Assembly (NCBI RefSeq): GCF_016862115.1 | Contig: NZ_BOMI01000021.1 | Coordinates: 186,001-250,000 of the forward strand | Direction of reading: 5' to 3' | Origin: Paractinoplanes deccanensis | Lineage (GTDB): Bacteria > Actinomycetota > Actinomycetes > Mycobacteriales > Micromonosporaceae | Length of the DNA: 64,000 nt | In this document: positions 61,795 through 64,000 of the stretch, piece after piece | Layout of the letters: the number at the start of each line of letters is the position of its first letter | Numbering within the stretch: position 1 is the stretch's first letter | Program-made: the position numbers and the translations under genes | The notes under the pieces: model-generated | Databases searched by the model: none | Told to the model about the DNA's origin: nothing | What the model saw: only the letters and a program-made list of their open reading frames with translations

Positions 61795-64000
61795 TCAGGG
61801 TGTGGTCAGCGGGTAGGTGTCGTTGGCGAGCCAGCCTTTCAGCAGGTTTTGTTCGAAGCGGTCCCCCAGGTCCTCGCTGGTGCCGCCGGGCAGGGAGTCG
61901 ATCGTGCGCCAGCCGGCGGGCTCCGCCTGGGCCACGAAGCGGCGCGACGGGACCAGGCCGATGGTGAACTTCTCCGGGGTGTCGGCGCGCAGCGGATGGC
62001 CGGCCACGTCGGGGACGTTCGGGCCGCCGTCGACCGGGATGCCGGGGAGGCCGGGCAGGGGCGGGGTGAAGCGGTTGCCGGCGGACGGGATCGTGTAGGG
62101 CGCGCCGAGGGGCGACGTCAGGGTGACGCGGTGCAGCCTGCCCCAGCGGTAGTCGCGCTGGTCGGGCGAGTTGGCGAAGGCGGACGCGAAGGTGTCGCCC
62201 GCGGCCAGGGCGAGGGCGTCGCCGAGGCTCTTGAGTATCAGGTAGTCGCGGCGGTCGGCGCGGTCGGCGATGCCGGGCACCGCGAAGAAGTCGATGCCGG
62301 ACTCGCCCACGCCGCCGCGGGCCGTGACGCGCTTGAGGGCCTGGGTGGCGTGGAAGTCGGGCGGCACCGCGAGGCCCGGCGGCAGGTGGCGGTCGAACAC
62401 CTCGGTGATGAAGCGGCCGCGCCACAGCACGTAGATCGTGGCGGCCACGCTGTGCTCGATCTCCTGCTCGGTGGGTGCGGCCAGGCGGTCCCCGTCGTCC
62501 ACGGCGTCGTAGCCCTCGGGAATGCCGGTCGGATAGGTGTGGTTCCAGCGGGCCAGCCGCCCGGCCGCCTCCGCGATCCGTTCGTCGGCGGCGAGCTTGG
62601 CCAGCGCGGGTACGGTGCTCGCGCGCGCCCGGTCGTACGCGGCCTTCACCATCGGCGCGAAGAGCTGGGCGTCGATCGACGTCGTGTCGGCCTGCATGGC
62701 GGCGACGTCGGCGGCGGTGATGCCGCCCCTGCGCACGGCGGCGCGGACCATGTCGGTGATGCGGCCGGCGCGGAAGCCGTTGTGGAAGAAGCTCAGGTAC
62801 GCGATGCCGCCGCCGGGGCGCCGCTGGTTGAGCATGTCGTTGTCGAACGTGTTGGTGGTCGGGTCGTTGTTCGCCGACACGACGAACCCGGCGGCCGGGT
62901 TCACGACCTTCGGCAGCTTGGCGAACGGCACGATCTCGTACGGCACGGCCTGGTGGGGTTGCCGGGTCCTGACGGGTAGCCACTCGTTGCCGCCGGTGCC
63001 GTCGCGCAGCAGATAGGGCGGATTGCCCCGGACCTTGCCGGCCTGCAGGTCCTCGCGGACGGGCACCTCGGCGTTGGTGAAGTACGCGATCGTGCCCGTG
63101 CGGTCGGCGTACACGAAATGCTGTCCGCCGACGTCGAAGCGCTGCAGGGCGTCGCGGAAGTCGCCGACGTCGCGGGCCAGGTTGAACAGCCGGAACGCCT
63201 CCATCTCGGCGGTCGGCGAGAAGCCGGTGTACTGCACCGAGATTCCGGTTCCGGCATTCTGGTCGTACGTGAGCAGCGGCCCGTTGTTGCGGCGCGGCAC
63301 GATGAGCGTCCGCGCGGGGACCGAGCCGCCCGCCGGCACGACGTCGAGCGCGTCCAGACGACCGGCCGCGCGCGGGTTGACCCGGAAGGTCTCGGGGATG
63401 GCGAGGACCGGCTCCAGCGTGCCGCGGTGCACGGTGGACAGGCCGCTCGGCGAGGCGGTGTCGGGTTTGACCTGCTCCGCGTACGTGTCGCTGACGTCCA
63501 TGAAGTGCTGGGTGGCCCCGTACGCGATGTGCTTGTTCTGCCCGAGGATCACGAACGGTGATCCGGGGAGGCTGTCGCCCTGCACGTCGAAGCCGCCGCC
63601 GCGCAGGTCGATCGGGTGCCAGGTGGACGGCGACTCGAGGCCCAGGTGCGGATCGCTGGCGAGGATCGGCCGCCCGGTCGCGGTGTGCCGGCCGCCGATG
63701 GCCCACGAGTTGGAGCCGCGGTCGCCGGAGCGGTTGAGCGCGGCCGCGATCAGCGGCGCCCGCTCGGCGCGGTCGAGGTAGGAGGCGGCCATCCGCGTGA
63801 CGGCCTCGGGCAGCTGGGCCGACGTGGCCCGGGAGGCGTCACCGCCGGGAGAAGGCGGGCGCGACGTCGCGTCGGCGACCGGCGAGGCGGTGGAGAAGGG
63901 CGCGAACGGCATCAGGTCGCCGAAGACGGTCTTGTGGCCGTCGAACCCGGCCGCGTCGTAGCCGCGTACCGCCGTGGTCCGGTCGATGTCCAGGTCGAAC
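61795..64000 (-). CDS. Penicillin acylase-family hydrolase, 5' end outside the window
   Basis: The last 735 residues are visible and the frame stays open to the window edge, so the signal peptide and part of the alpha chain are missing. Autocleavage before the N-terminal nucleophile of the beta chain is marked by GSNSWAIGG, whose Ser would be the catalytic residue. PILASDPHLGLESPSTWHP and the downstream NDPTT motif fit the Ntn-hydrolase fold. Members deacylate beta-lactams or quorum-sensing acyl-homoserine lactones, and are usually secreted. Substrate is unknown; it converges with the sortase operon. Confidence 0.92.
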   Translation of the reverse strand, partial: FDLDIDRTTAVRGYDAAGFDGHKTVFGDLMPFAPFSTASPVADATSRPPSPGGDASRATSAQLPEAVTRMAASYLDRAERAPLIAAALNRSGDRGSNSWAIGGRHTATGRPILASDPHLGLESPSTWHPIDLRGGGFDVQGDSLPGSPFVILGQNKHIAYGATQHFMDVSDTYAEQVKPDTASPSGLSTVHRGTLEPVLAIPETFRVNPRAAGRLDALDVVPAGGSVPARTLIVPRRNNGPLLTYDQNAGTGISVQYTGFSPTAEMEAFRLFNLARDVGDFRDALQRFDVGGQHFVYADRTGTIAYFTNAEVPVREDLQAGKVRGNPPYLLRDGTGGNEWLPVRTRQPHQAVPYEIVPFAKLPKVVNPAAGFVVSANNDPTTNTFDNDMLNQRRPGGGIAYLSFFHNGFRAGRITDMVRAAVRRGGITAADVAAMQADTTSIDAQLFAPMVKAAYDRARASTVPALAKLAADERIAEAAGRLARWNHTYPTGIPEGYDAVDDGDRLAAPTEQEIEHSVAATIYVLWRGRFITEVFDRHLPPGLAVPPDFHATQALKRVTARGGVGESGIDFFAVPGIADRADRRDYLILKSLGDALALAAGDTFASAFANSPDQRDYRWGRLHRVTLTSPLGAPYTIPSAGNRFTPPLPGLPGIPVDGGPNVPDVAGHPLRADTPEKFTIGLVPSRRFVAQAEPAGWRTIDSLPGGTSEDLGDRFEQNLLKGWLANDTYPLTTP

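Overview
The window is very GC-rich with strong third-position G/C bias. Translationally coupled operons (ATGA/GTGA overlaps), ECF sigma/anti-sigma genes, a GAF-ANTAR-like regulator, a class F sortase and a giant NRPS all point to a filamentous actinobacterium. Micromonosporaceae such as Actinoplanes is my best guess, but the family is inferred. I saw no rRNA, tRNA, CRISPR array, transposase or phage integrase. Assignments rest on motifs read by eye, not on database searches.

Region 1 (1-12856, minus strand) is an eleven-gene, almost gapless operon. In transcription order it encodes a small membrane protein, a TerY-like VWA protein, a PP2C phosphatase, a protein kinase with a C-terminal Cys cluster, a small radical-SAM activase-like protein, a coiled-coil protein, a Clp-type AAA+ ATPase, a helical protein with a nested internal start, a P-loop GTPase, a large GTPase-associated (GAP1-like) protein and a secreted VWA protein (cut by the window edge). 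The VWA-phosphatase-kinase core matches the TerY-P triad of tellurite-resistance-type signalling loci. Its coupling to AAA+, radical SAM and GTPase/GAP1 modules makes this the best candidate for an undescribed system.

Region 2 (13023-18574, plus) is a second coupled cassette: alpha/beta hydrolase, caspase-like peptidase, an 803-residue protein of unknown function and an orphan NarL/LuxR-type response regulator. Region 3 (18585-27871) is a small divergent biosynthetic locus. A CBS/cysteine-synthase-like PLP enzyme and a fold-type III PLP decarboxylase face an A-T-C-A-T-TE NRPS whose C-terminus is an MFS exporter and whose thioesterase has Cys as nucleophile. Region 4 (27885-31457) holds a chloroperoxidase-like hydrolase, a frameshifted ATPase remnant, a TIGR00027-type methyltransferase and a gene-free stretch with a degenerate repeat array.

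Region 5 (31458-39548) is an extracellular redox operon: Tat-exported two-domain multicopper oxidase, a 1302-residue sugar dehydrogenase/ThuA/DUF1080 protein, a cupredoxin with Ig-like repeats and a beta-helix protein. Two of these share an unnamed ~80-residue domain. A small winged-helix regulator follows. A 1466-residue subtilisin-Kelch exoprotease lies opposite. Region 6 (44204-52816) is a third conflict-type locus: trypsin-STAND-WD40 protein with its Trypco1 partner, divergent from a wHTH-like protein coupled to a tandem-ATPase HerA-like protein.

Region 7 (52918-64000) contains a GAF-ANTAR-like regulator, an Eco57I-like DNA methyltransferase, a CPBP protease, and an incomplete molybdenum-hydroxylase pair (FAD subunit plus a truncated 2Fe-2S protein). 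It also contains a SigK/RskA-like ECF module with a fasciclin protein, a DUF4397 protein with a class F sortase, and a partial penicillin acylase. Three promoters in the ECF module share GCATCY-N17-CGAA, essentially the mycobacterial SigK consensus, so the regulon can be read directly from the sequence.
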